A program made the position numbers and the translations under genes. From positions 2,046,001 through 2,110,000 of the forward strand of contig OZ244807.1 in assembly GCA_965220185.1 (NCBI GenBank): a stretch of DNA of 64,000 bases. The letters run 5' to 3'. How positions within the stretch are numbered: position 1 is the first letter of the stretch; each line of letters begins with the position of its first letter. The notes beneath the pieces were generated by a model. It saw only the letters and a program-made list of their open reading frames with translations. It did not search any database and was not told the DNA's origin. Origin of the DNA: Azotimanducus sp965220185. GTDB lineage: Bacteria > Pseudomonadota > Gammaproteobacteria > Pseudomonadales > Azotimanducaceae. Positions 25,591-33,564 of this stretch are shown here, piece by piece.

Positions 25591-25698
25591 GGCATAGTGA
25601 TGTTCGGGCTTTCACAACGTTTCCACAGAGCGCTCGCGAGCGTGGTGGCGTTCGCCGCCGTAGGCATAGTGATGTTCGGGCTTTCACAACGTTTCCAC
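25591..25698. repeat. 36-bp direct repeat, two copies with a 36-bp spacer
   Basis: Identical 36-base units at 25591-25626 and 25663-25698, starting GGCATAGTGATGTTCGGGCT and ending CAACGTTTCCAC. The 36-base spacer between them contains short palindromes (GCTCGCGAGC and GGCGTTCGCC). The geometry matches a minimal CRISPR unit, but with only two repeats, a palindromic spacer and no cas genes I do not call it CRISPR. Confidence 0.75.
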
Positions 25699-25775
25699 CC
25701 CGCAGCCGGGACAGACATGGTGAACTGGTTGCTTGTCGCGCTGAGAATGAACTGCGATTGCGATCTTCGTTCGAC

Positions 25776-26225
25776 CTAGTCGGTCTTCTTGGCGAGATGG
25801 CGAGCTTCTCGCAAATCAAATTCCGCGGCTACTTCCACACCGAGCGCGCCGGATATTTCAATGACCTTTCTCAAGCCAGCACCAGCGTAGCCGGTTGCCT
25901 CATAGCGTTGGATCTGCTGGGGCTGGACGCCAACAGTTCTCGCAAGTTGACTTTGAGTCATATGAGACATGATTCTTGCCTCTATCAACAAGTTGGCCAA
26001 ATCACCCAAAGACGCGCATTTCGCACCCGTCACCGCGCCGCGCCGCAACGATCTGTATGCGCGGATATCTTTCTTGAGCTTGACGATGCGACTCTTCACA
26101 TCATTTAATCTGCGCTCACCCGCACGGCCCTCCGATGAAGGCGCAGTTTCAAGTTGCTCAAGTGTCTCCCGCAGACTCGCCAGCTCGCGGGAAGAGATGT
26201 TGAGTTGCTTATCGCTGAGGATCAT
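25776..26225 (-). CDS. XRE-family helix-turn-helix protein, antitoxin-like
   Basis: A 149-residue protein with a predicted N-terminal coiled coil (SSRELASLRETLEQLETA, then LKKDIRAYRSLRRG) and a C-terminal HTH: MTQSQLARTVGVQPQQIQRYE near residue 95-115, followed by LRKVIEISGALGVEV. This layout is seen in HigA-like antitoxins and standalone regulators. GGAGAG eight bases before the ATG at 26225 sets the start. No toxin gene is next to it: gspC diverges upstream and repeats lie downstream. It may be an orphan or act on its own promoter. Confidence 0.75.
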   Translation of the reverse strand: MILSDKQLNISSRELASLRETLEQLETAPSSEGRAGERRLNDVKSRIVKLKKDIRAYRSLRRGAVTGAKCASLGDLANLLIEARIMSHMTQSQLARTVGVQPQQIQRYEATGYAGAGLRKVIEISGALGVEVAAEFDLREARHLAKKTD

Positions 26226-26280
26226 ATGGCATCTCTCCAAAGTGATTTCATTGACTTATCGTATCAAGTTAGATCAGTAG

Positions 26281-27339
26281 GTGCTCGTATTCTTGTGCTT
26301 CTACCCGCAATTTCTGGGCTGGCGCTTCATGGCTGCTACACTTGCACTTCTATCGCATTCTCGCCTTCGCCGGGCTTATTCAAGGTTTGTAGACGCATCG
26401 CCAATGCCATTCGACTCATTTCAATCACTAGCTTGGGGGATGTTTGCGCACGCGGCTCGATTTGCACCCAATCTGAGCAGCCTCGCGATTATCGCGCTTA
26501 TCGCTTGGCTCCTCGCAGATTCGACGATGACTCTACTCGCCCCAAGCCACGTTGAATCGACCAACAACGTAAGACCAATAGATAGCCAGATCAATCCGAA
26601 CGCCTTGAAAGAAGCGGGCATGTTGTTCGGAAACTGGGAAAATCCATCGAGATCAATTGCGGGCACACTCGCCTCAACACCTACTGAAACGAAGCTGCCC
26701 CTTCACTTGATTGGCGTGTTCGTCAGCGATGTGCAACAGCATTCTGGCGCCATCATCGCCAGTGGCCAAGGCGTAGGAAAACGCTACGAGGTCGGTGCAA
26801 AAATCCCCGGCAACGCCACACTTGAGTCCGTGGAAGTAGACAGTGTCATGATTCGTCGAGGCGTTCGCATTGAACGGCTGAGTTTTCCGAATTCCACACT
26901 TGACGATTCGGTCTACGCTGTCTCAGCAGCAAATACTTTGAGGTCAGCGCAGGATAGAACGGCAAACCTCGCAGACGAAGCAGTCGACACGGTCGAGTCT
27001 TCAGGCACCTTGAACGCGCCAGACCTTGCCAAGACCATCGAGGACTACCGAGACCTCGCAAGCGCAGATCCCGATGGGGCACTTCATCAACTCGGTCTTC
27101 AGCCAATCAAAACGAACGATGAGCAAGGCTATAGAGTGAGTTCGCTGCCCGAAAACGAATGGGTTCGTCAGAGCGGTTTGCAGGATGGCGATATCTTGCT
27201 GTCGGTCAATGGCCGACGTGTGGGAAACCCGGATATTGACCGACTAGAAATAGACAACCTTTTCGCTGAAGGTCAGGTACGATTAGAGATTCAGCGAGGC
27301 GAGCGACGCTTTTTTGTGAGCGCCAAGCTCTCACCTTGA
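26281..27339 (+). CDS. gspC: Type II secretion inner-membrane protein GspC
   Basis: A GspC-like protein with one membrane helix (SLAIIALIAWLLADSTMTLL), a periplasmic homology region (LPLHLIGVFVSDVQQHSGAII, then GKRYEVGAKIPGNATLESVE) that contacts GspD, and a C-terminal PDZ-like domain (NEWVRQSGLQDGDILLSVNG). It links the inner-membrane platform to the outer-membrane secretin. The start is uncertain: the open frame begins at a GTG at 26281, while the ATG at 26404 gives the usual short cytoplasmic tail before the helix. gspD follows 10 bases later. No other T2SS gene is in the window. Confidence 0.9.
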   Translation: MLVFLCFYPQFLGWRFMAATLALLSHSRLRRAYSRFVDASPMPFDSFQSLAWGMFAHAARFAPNLSSLAIIALIAWLLADSTMTLLAPSHVESTNNVRPIDSQINPNALKEAGMLFGNWENPSRSIAGTLASTPTETKLPLHLIGVFVSDVQQHSGAIIASGQGVGKRYEVGAKIPGNATLESVEVDSVMIRRGVRIERLSFPNSTLDDSVYAVSAANTLRSAQDRTANLADEAVDTVESSGTLNAPDLAKTIEDYRDLASADPDGALHQLGLQPIKTNDEQGYRVSSLPENEWVRQSGLQDGDILLSVNGRRVGNPDIDRLEIDNLFAEGQVRLEIQRGERRFFVSAKLSP

Positions 27340-27349
27340 ATTTTACCTA

Positions 27350-29260
27350 ATGAGAAACATGCATCGTCACCTAGCCTGCTTTCTGCTGATTTCGTCAGCC
27401 CTGTTCGCATTGACTCATGTCTCGGCACAGCAAAATTGGGAACTAAACCTGCGTGGAGCAGACATTCGCGAACTCATCAGCAAGGTTTCGGAAATCAGTG
27501 GACGTAACTTCGTTCTCGATCCTCGAGTTCGTGGCGAGGTGACCGTCATCTCACCGCAACCGCTTGATGCACAGGGCGTCTACGAGATCTTTCTGTCCGT
27601 ACTCAGGGTGCATGGCTACGCTGCCGTTGAGTCGGAAACAGGCGTGAAGATCATTCCCCAAGCAACCGCGAGGCAAACAATCCCGCTTGCCTCTTCAGGC
27701 ATCCTCTCGGGAGAACATCTCGTCACCGAAGTGGTGCCAGTAGTGAATACGCAGGCTGGGAGCCTCGTCGACACCCTAAGGCCGCTTGTCGCCCAGCATG
27801 GCCATGTCGCTGCCGTTGAGCGTGCGAACGTCATCATCATAAGCGATCACGTGTCCAATATTGCTCGGCTGAAAAGGCTCATTCAGGAAATCGATGTCGC
27901 CGATGAGCAAGAGATGCTCGTCGTGTCGCTTGGGCACATGTTTGTTGGCAACTTGGTAGAGGTGCTACAGAAGCTTGCTCCAGAAACACTTGGGCAATCC
28001 GGCACCGGCCCGCAACGCGTCCAGCTAGTTGGCAACACTTTCAACAACTCTTTGATCCTTAGAGGTAAGTCAAGCGCCCTAGCACCAGTGCTGAAACTCA
28101 TCGGCGAACTTGATCAACCGGCCCGCCAAAGCGGAGCGCCCGAGGTGCACTTCCTACAGCATTCAGATGCCGGTGTCATCGCCGAGATACTTCGCGAGCT
28201 TGCCCCGACGCCAACTGGAGAGGATGTCGTCTCCGAAGTATCCATCGGCACGGACGAAACTACCAATTCCGTTGTCATTCGAGCAGACCCGCGCGTCCGC
28301 AGCGAGTTTCGCCAAGTGATCAGTCAGCTTGATGTGCGACGCCCTCAAGTCCTTATTGAAGCTGCCATCATTGAAGTATCCTTGACGGACACGCTTCGTG
28401 TGGGGGTGGATATTGCGGTAGCAGATGGCGACGGGCGGTCTGCACCGCTCGCAACAACAGCGCTCGACGCCACGCTCGCTCCACTTTTTACCGGCCTGCT
28501 CGAACAAGATGATCAGTCTTCGATTGACCCGATCGCCGCGCTCGGGAACGTTTATCAGGCGGGTCGAGGAGGTGCGTCTCTGGCGGTCGCTCGACTCGAT
28601 TCGCAAGGCGTGAGCTTCGCGGCGATGCTGAGGCTGCTCGCCACCAACGCGTCTGTGAATCTGCTTTCGACGCCAAGTGTGATGGCGCTCAACAATGAGC
28701 AGACGATATTGACCGTTGGACAGAATATTCCAATTAACACCGGCTCATTCACAACAAGCGGGGATGGTTCGAACAATCCATTTCGCACGACTGAACGCAA
28801 GGACGTCGGCCTCACTTTGGATGTCACACCACACATCAATGAAGGGAATCAACTTCGCTTGAAAGTTGTGCAAACTGTTGAAACTATCGAAGCGGACGCA
28901 AGTGCCAGCATCGGGGATATCCTGACCAACAAACGTGAAATTAACGCTACTATCCTGGCTGATGATGGGCAGACTATTGTTCTCGGAGGTCTTATTCAAG
29001 ACGATATCGAAACCATCCAGCGCAAAGTGCCAATACTTGGCAGCATCCCGATCGCCGGGCGACTGTTTCGCTCCGATTCGGACACACACCGCAAACGCAA
29101 TCTTATCGTGCTGTTGAGGCCCACGATCATGCGCGACGCAGGAAGCGTGGCACAAGTGACCAAACGCAAGTACGAAGGCGTATTCGAAACTGAACTCAAA
29201 GGACGTGAGCTCGAAGAAATCTACGACGGACGCGGCGCACAGGAGTCCGACCAGCAATAG
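27350..29260 (+). CDS. gspD: Type II secretion outer-membrane secretin GspD
   Basis: A 636-residue secretin with a signal peptide (FLLISSALFALTHVSA^Q), the N0 domain (LNLRGADIRELISKVSEISG), N1-N3 domains, and the C-terminal secretin barrel (STPSVMALNNEQTILTVGQ, then VGLTLDVTPHINEGNQ and KVPILGSIPIAGRLFRSDS). It forms the outer-membrane channel for folded exoproteins. The length and all domains are normal. It pairs with gspC. Downstream, where gspE would be expected in many clusters, lies the oppositely oriented RAYT gene. Confidence 0.96.
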   Translation: MRNMHRHLACFLLISSALFALTHVSAQQNWELNLRGADIRELISKVSEISGRNFVLDPRVRGEVTVISPQPLDAQGVYEIFLSVLRVHGYAAVESETGVKIIPQATARQTIPLASSGILSGEHLVTEVVPVVNTQAGSLVDTLRPLVAQHGHVAAVERANVIIISDHVSNIARLKRLIQEIDVADEQEMLVVSLGHMFVGNLVEVLQKLAPETLGQSGTGPQRVQLVGNTFNNSLILRGKSSALAPVLKLIGELDQPARQSGAPEVHFLQHSDAGVIAEILRELAPTPTGEDVVSEVSIGTDETTNSVVIRADPRVRSEFRQVISQLDVRRPQVLIEAAIIEVSLTDTLRVGVDIAVADGDGRSAPLATTALDATLAPLFTGLLEQDDQSSIDPIAALGNVYQAGRGGASLAVARLDSQGVSFAAMLRLLATNASVNLLSTPSVMALNNEQTILTVGQNIPINTGSFTTSGDGSNNPFRTTERKDVGLTLDVTPHINEGNQLRLKVVQTVETIEADASASIGDILTNKREINATILADDGQTIVLGGLIQDDIETIQRKVPILGSIPIAGRLFRSDSDTHRKRNLIVLLRPTIMRDAGSVAQVTKRKYEGVFETELKGRELEEIYDGRGAQESDQQ

Positions 29261-29400
29261 CACGCATAGGAAAGTCCTCATCGTCAAGATTTGGTGGGCT
29301 CCATGCGTGCGAACCAGAGCGAGGTGCGCTACCGAGCGAGTCAGCTCCACATCTCGAAGAAAAGGTTTTCGTCTTCGACGGGTGGGCGCCCGCCGTGCGG

Positions 29401-30342
29401 TCATTGAGGAGCAGGTGCGCTCAACACTTGCAGTGGCAGGTCTCCGCGCCCTTGTTTACGGCCCCACCGCCTGAAGTACTTGAGGAATGACCTCATATAC
29501 ATCTGTGGATTGTTGATCGACGGAGGCGCAGTCGCCTCGTAGGCCGAGCCCGGATTGCGCCCCAACTTCCTACATCCTGCTAGCCAGTTGACATGGGCAA
29601 GATAATTTTCCAACGTCAGAGGCAGCGCTTCATCGAGCCTAGTGTGAATTCGCCCTGTATCAGGACATATTTCCATTGGAGACAATCCCGATGCCATTTT
29701 TCCCGCAACATGCCGAGCCTCGCTTATTCTGTAGCCCAGCGATGTGTGATCATCCCTCTCGCCGGGGGCATCGGCCGCTCCTGCGGACAGGGGATTGAGA
29801 TCGACGTAGGCCATACAAGCGTACAAGGCTTCCAAGCTCTTCATTGGACGAGAACTATGAAATCTTGCTTCCCAGAATTTCCCAGTGCAATCGTCTTCAA
29901 TATTCGCTTTTCTCGCGATATGGTTATTCAGACACTTCATGTACCAAGAGAGGTCGCCTAGCCGTTCACGAAGTACTTTTATACGCTCCGGGTCGTCCAA
30001 AATGGACGCGATCTTGCACTCCATCTGAGCCGCAGTTTTAGCTGGATATGCGATCACCCACCTGCGCGCTACCTCTTCATCGGAATAGTCCGTTACACGT
30101 TTTGGCTCAACTTTCAAAGCGATATGGTAGTGATTCGACATCACAGCATAACCGTAGACTTTGACAGCAAACGCCTTGGACAACGTGAGCATTCTCGCTT
30201 CGATCCAGCCCTTTCGATGAGAGCAGTCATGCCCTGTATGCGGATCAACGCCGCAAAGCCAAGCGCGACGCACACACCGGGTCACAATGTGATGGTAGCC
30301 ACCATTCTCGCGGTCGATCAAATATTTTCTGGCAATAGTCAT
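29401..30342 (-). CDS. REP-associated tyrosine transposase (RAYT)
   Basis: A 313-residue protein of the Y1/IS200-like transposase superfamily. YHHIVTRCVRRAWLCG near residue 17 and YGYAVMSNHYHIALKV near 72 (the HYH metal-binding histidines) are diagnostic. The catalytic Tyr is expected in the segment LSWYMKCLNNHIARK near 145, and GKFWEARFHS follows, as in other RAYTs. Such single-copy enzymes act on short dispersed palindromic or repeated elements in the same genome. The region just upstream (30455-30572) holds three copies of the GTGTGTGTCCC repeat, which may be its substrate. Start is ambiguous between ATGs at 30357 and 30342; no strong Shine-Dalgarno site is visible. Confidence 0.88.
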   Translation of the reverse strand: MTIARKYLIDRENGGYHHIVTRCVRRAWLCGVDPHTGHDCSHRKGWIEARMLTLSKAFAVKVYGYAVMSNHYHIALKVEPKRVTDYSDEEVARRWVIAYPAKTAAQMECKIASILDDPERIKVLRERLGDLSWYMKCLNNHIARKANIEDDCTGKFWEARFHSSRPMKSLEALYACMAYVDLNPLSAGAADAPGERDDHTSLGYRISEARHVAGKMASGLSPMEICPDTGRIHTRLDEALPLTLENYLAHVNWLAGCRKLGRNPGSAYEATAPPSINNPQMYMRSFLKYFRRWGRKQGRGDLPLQVLSAPAPQ

Positions 30343-30803
30343 AAAACCATTTTGCAACGGCGATCAAGTGGGCAATACGGCAAAAACCCTCAGTCTTTGT
30401 AGGAAATTCCCCGCAATTGCTCAGGAACCACGAAGAAATCAACAAATAGCACTTGGGACACACACTGTGGGTCGGTTATCGGACTAAAGCTGGGCAGATT
30501 CACATGGTCACATCAGATCAACACCCGCTGATGTCGGATGTGTGTCCCCTCTCCGTTCCAGTGTGTGTCCCCTCTCCGATGCTCTCCAACAGTAAACAGC
30601 TCGTCAAATCGTAGAATTCTCAGGCATTTCACCAATCTGCCAACCTTGCAAGGTCCTCCCGGCGGCATGTCTCCCTCCCACCTTTCTATGCCGTCGGGTT
30701 TCTTGCCCTGCCTTCCAAGCACGCATTCTGGCCGACGCCCCGCTCGCTTCGCTATACTTGGTCTTCACTGATAACCCAAGGAACGGCAGCACCTAGGCGC
30801 AGC
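30343..30803. other. Gene-free region beside the RAYT gene
   Basis: About 460 bases without a supportable gene. It carries three repeat copies (30455-30572). Further right is a stretch with CCTTGCAAGG and GGTCCTCCCGGCGGCATG that has no clear coding signature; a 69-codon minus-strand frame there (30513-30722) has no ribosome site and translates the repeats. A promoter for tusA is expected only beyond 31079, so this DNA may be remnant mobile-element sequence. Confidence 0.5.
30455..30572. repeat. Dispersed repeats upstream of the RAYT gene
   Basis: GGGACACACAC at 30455-30465 (minus sense), GTGTGTCCCC at 30540-30549 and GTGTGTGTCCCC at 30561-30572. The last two are a direct pair 21 bases apart, and both are followed by TCTCCG. 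Confidence 0.85.
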
Positions 30804-31079
30804 CTATGATCCACGCTTCTCGAGCACATATTCGAACACATCTCCATCTCGCGAGTCGTGCAGCATCTCATGCCCGAGGAATCGACAATAGTCGGAAAAA
30901 TCGCGATGTGTACTGGGATCGGTCGCAATGACTCGAATTCGCTCGCCCTCAGCCATTTCGCGCATCTCGCCACGTAGTAGCATCAGCGGCTCGGGGCAAC
31001 GCAACCCTTTCGCGTCAAGCACTCGCTCGACTGCGGCGCCATATGCATTGACTTCATTCACTACCGCCTTACGCTCCAT
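30804..31079 (-). CDS. tusA: TusA-family sulfur carrier protein
   Basis: A protein of about 91 residues of the TusA/SirA family. VLDAKGLRCPEPLMLLRGEM contains the sulfur-carrying Cys of the CPEP motif; the C-terminal half (ERIRVIATDPSTHRDFSDYCRFLGH) is standard. TusA relays persulfide sulfur for tRNA thiolation and other uses. The ATG at 31079 is preferred over upstream ones because the family N-terminus is short. It diverges from the envelope block starting at about 31081, so the two genes share overlapping 5' regions. Confidence 0.92.
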   Translation of the reverse strand: MERKAVVNEVNAYGAAVERVLDAKGLRCPEPLMLLRGEMREMAEGERIRVIATDPSTHRDFSDYCRFLGHEMLHDSRDGDVFEYVLEKRGS

Positions 31080-31080
31080 C

Positions 31081-32427
31081 GTGACCCGCGCCATCCCTCG
31101 CATTGCCATCAGCATGCTCTGCGCGGCACCAATGATCAGTCATGCAGCCCAACTATACGCCATCGCCCAAGAATCTATTGAAACGGCGAAGTATGACCTT
31201 GCCGCAGCAGTTCAACAGACAAAGCAGCACCTTGCAAGTTTCGAAGGTGCCGAAACCCTGACGCCACTCGAAGACGCGATCGCAACCTACGAGGTCGCAG
31301 TGTTTCGAGACGCCATAGATCTCGCCGAGCCGTGGATGCTGCTTGGCGATGCTTATTTGCAGGCTGACAATCCTCAGGCTGCAGCCACCGCCTACGAACA
31401 ATCCATACATATCACCCGCGTCAACCTTGGCCTGTTCACACCCGAACAGATCGATGCTGTGCATCGCCAAGCCGCACTTTTCGCGGCCATGGGCGATCAC
31501 GATTCCGCCACTGGCCGTGAGGAATATGCGCTCGTATTGCAGCGGCGAAAGTCCGCAGAGCCGAACGACCTCCTCCCCGCTCTGCATCGAATGAGCGATT
31601 GGTATATGCAGGTCTCACAGCCGGTGAAGGCACGGCGAATCTATCGCAAGGCGGTCAGCTTGCTCGAAAGCAACCCTGAAAGCGATCCCGACATGCGCAT
31701 ACGCGCCTATATTGGCCTCGCGGAGTCGTATCTTCTCGAACGCTTCCCGCGCGAACGATTCTATGAGCAGGATGATCGTGATTTCAATTGGCAAGGACGC
31801 GATCCACATGCGCCAAACTGGGATGTGTCGCAGGGCGCGTTCTTTGGCCCTGCCAATCATGCACTTCTCAGCGCAGAAGCTATCCTGCGAGCACAGGCAA
31901 CTGAATCAACGTCTGCCAAGGAGCGGTTGTCAGAAGTTCGTGTCCGTCTTGGCGACCTTCACATTCTGTTCGAGAAATGGTCATCTGCCAACGCTTGGTA
32001 CGCTTCGGTATTCGATCTTTGGAACGATGCAGAAAACCCCGTCAGCACGTCTGGTGACCGAAGCGCTTCAATACTGAGTCAATTGTTCGACCAGCCCGCG
32101 CCCTTGCATTTGCCGCTGCCACGAGAACTCGGTCGCGTCCATGAACACCCGCCCGAACGCATTGATGTGGGACACATCACGCTCTCCTTTTCGCTGTCAA
32201 GCCACGGCAAAGTCGGGCACATCGAGACTGTCGAGATGCATCCGAGCAGCATCCGCGACATTCGCTTCCGGCGCGTGCTCCGTGATTCACGCTATCGCCC
32301 GCAAATCGAACAAGGCATCGCGGTGCGCTCTGAAAAAGTGGTGCATCGGCATGAGTTCCTCTACATCGTCAAAGACGAACCCGACGCGTCGCCCTCGGCA
32401 ACCACCGGTCTGCGAGACGATGTCTAA
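31081..32427 (+). CDS. Exported tetratricopeptide-like protein with TonB-C-like end
   Basis: A protein of about 448 residues. From a GTG at 31081 it would begin TRAIPRIAISMLCAAPMISHA^AQ, a signal peptide. The start is inferred from this, and ATGs at 31114 or 31132 are alternatives. The middle has TPR-like helical pairs (AEPWMLLGDAYLQADNPQAA, then LPALHRMSDWYMQVSQPVKA). The C-terminal 90 residues (GHITLSFSLSSHGKVGHIE, then FRRVLRDSRYRPQI) resemble the beta-alpha-beta fold of TonB C-terminal domains. It probably sits in the periplasm and binds partner proteins. It is the first gene of the same-strand envelope block, and the next gene starts 108 bases later. Confidence 0.7.
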   Translation: MTRAIPRIAISMLCAAPMISHAAQLYAIAQESIETAKYDLAAAVQQTKQHLASFEGAETLTPLEDAIATYEVAVFRDAIDLAEPWMLLGDAYLQADNPQAAATAYEQSIHITRVNLGLFTPEQIDAVHRQAALFAAMGDHDSATGREEYALVLQRRKSAEPNDLLPALHRMSDWYMQVSQPVKARRIYRKAVSLLESNPESDPDMRIRAYIGLAESYLLERFPRERFYEQDDRDFNWQGRDPHAPNWDVSQGAFFGPANHALLSAEAILRAQATESTSAKERLSEVRVRLGDLHILFEKWSSANAWYASVFDLWNDAENPVSTSGDRSASILSQLFDQPAPLHLPLPRELGRVHEHPPERIDVGHITLSFSLSSHGKVGHIETVEMHPSSIRDIRFRRVLRDSRYRPQIEQGIAVRSEKVVHRHEFLYIVKDEPDASPSATTGLRDDV

Positions 32428-32535
32428 CGCTGTTCAGCGCGCATTGACCGTTCGGTTGCCGCGTTTGCCGTGTCCTTCCGCGCATTACGCAAGACACTGT
32501 CACTTCGTATAATTCGGGCACAGATTCGAAAAAAG

Positions 32536-33543
32536 ATGCGTTCTATCATGTCATTCGAAAGCGGCTCCGCGAGGCTCTGCACGATAGTCCTTCCCACACT
32601 GCTTGGCCTCGCAATCAGCGCCTGCTCGTCAGACTCAAAGGGAGGCGCACCCGGCGCGCCCGGAACACCTTCGATACCATCAGGTGGCGGCAGCGCAGGT
32701 GGCGGCGATTCTTCTGGTGACAGCGTGCCTTCCGGCGGCAGCGGAGGAATGCCCTCAGGCGGCAGCGCTGGAGGCGGCAGCGCAGGCGGCGCAGGCATGC
32801 CTTCCGGCGGCGGCGCTAGCGATCCGGCAGGTGGTGGCACTCCGTCCGGCGGCAGCTCCGGCAACTCGACAGGAGGCGGCATCCCATCTGGCGGAGACAG
32901 TGGACTTCCCGGCACCAGCTCGCGTGGCAACGGCATGCCCGGCGGCAACCGAACGCCAAGCGCTGGCACAGCGCCCTCCGGCATGCCAGGCGCGGGCACC
33001 TCAGGCAGAGATGCCTCTGGCACCGGACAGGGCAACTCGGGCGGCGCATCGGGACGTCTCCCCGGTGGCGCAGGCGCTTCTGGAAGCAAGGGTTCCGGCT
33101 CCGGCAGCGCAGGCAGCGTCTTCGACAAGGCACTCGGCGACTTTGATTCCGTGATCCTTGCCGGTAGCCGAAGCAGCAATTCGGGCAGAGGCCAGGGCGC
33201 CGGGATGCCGGGCGGCGGCTCGCCCGCAAACATGCCCGGCCAAGGCAGCGATCCAAGCGCAACAAGCGGTCAAGGCAGCGGCTCTTCGGCGGACGAGGGC
33301 CAGCCTTCCGGCGGTGGAACGATGCCATCCGGCGGCGGCGCTACGCCCGGCGGACAGGGAGGTAGCTCAACAGGCGGCATGGGGAGTGGGCATGGAAGTT
33401 TAGGCGACATCCCAGCAGATATTCCAGCCGCCACAGATGACGATATCCTCGCCCGACAACTCAGGGAAGCCGCTATGAACGAGACCGACCCGGCGCTGCG
33501 CGAGAAGCTATGGGACGAGTACCGCCGCTACATCGAAGGCTAG
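32536..33543 (+). CDS. Gly/Ser-rich low-complexity lipoprotein
   Basis: A protein of about 335 residues. MRSIMSFESGSARLCTIVLP leads to a lipobox-like ISA^C followed by SSDSKGG. Residues from about 35 to 290 are almost entirely Gly, Ser, Pro and Ala (runs such as MPSGGSAGGGSAGG and GQGSGSSADEGQPSGGG), with one ordered island (SVFDKALGDFDSVILAGSR). The C-terminus is charged and helical (DDDILARQLREAAMNE, then REKLWDEYRRYIEG). This suggests an acylated anchor, a long flexible tether and a C-terminal binding helix. I know of no family assignment. It lies 21 bases before the next lipoprotein gene. Confidence 0.7.
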   Translation: MRSIMSFESGSARLCTIVLPTLLGLAISACSSDSKGGAPGAPGTPSIPSGGGSAGGGDSSGDSVPSGGSGGMPSGGSAGGGSAGGAGMPSGGGASDPAGGGTPSGGSSGNSTGGGIPSGGDSGLPGTSSRGNGMPGGNRTPSAGTAPSGMPGAGTSGRDASGTGQGNSGGASGRLPGGAGASGSKGSGSGSAGSVFDKALGDFDSVILAGSRSSNSGRGQGAGMPGGGSPANMPGQGSDPSATSGQGSGSSADEGQPSGGGTMPSGGGATPGGQGGSSTGGMGSGHGSLGDIPADIPAATDDDILARQLREAAMNETDPALREKLWDEYRRYIEG

Positions 33544-33564
33544 GCTTAAGCGAGGCAGAAGCGA

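Larger units (their letters stand above)
25413..25775. other. Gene-free region with two kinds of repeats
   Basis: No convincing gene in 363 bases. It contains three direct copies of the GGGACACACAC repeat (25503-25556) and two copies of a 36-base repeat (25591-25698). Open frames here on both strands are the repeat translated and have no start signals. The rpmF promoter should be in the first 100 bases. The yceD gene that often precedes rpmF is missing. Confidence 0.6.

Noticed and set aside
25591..25698. CRISPR array
   Set aside because: Only two repeats, a palindromic spacer and no cas gene in the window. Reported as a direct repeat instead.
25569..26108. 179-codon plus-strand frame containing HSDVRAFTTFP twice
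   Set aside because: It is the 36-base repeat translated, then runs antisense through the XRE gene.
29081..29092. Dispersed repeat in gspD
   Set aside because: CGGACACACACC lacks the GGG core and fits the normal secretin codons.
28745..29404. 219-codon minus-strand frame opposite the end of gspD
   Set aside because: A short hydrophobic stretch suggests a membrane helix, but the frame lies mostly opposite the conserved secretin domain and has no start signals.
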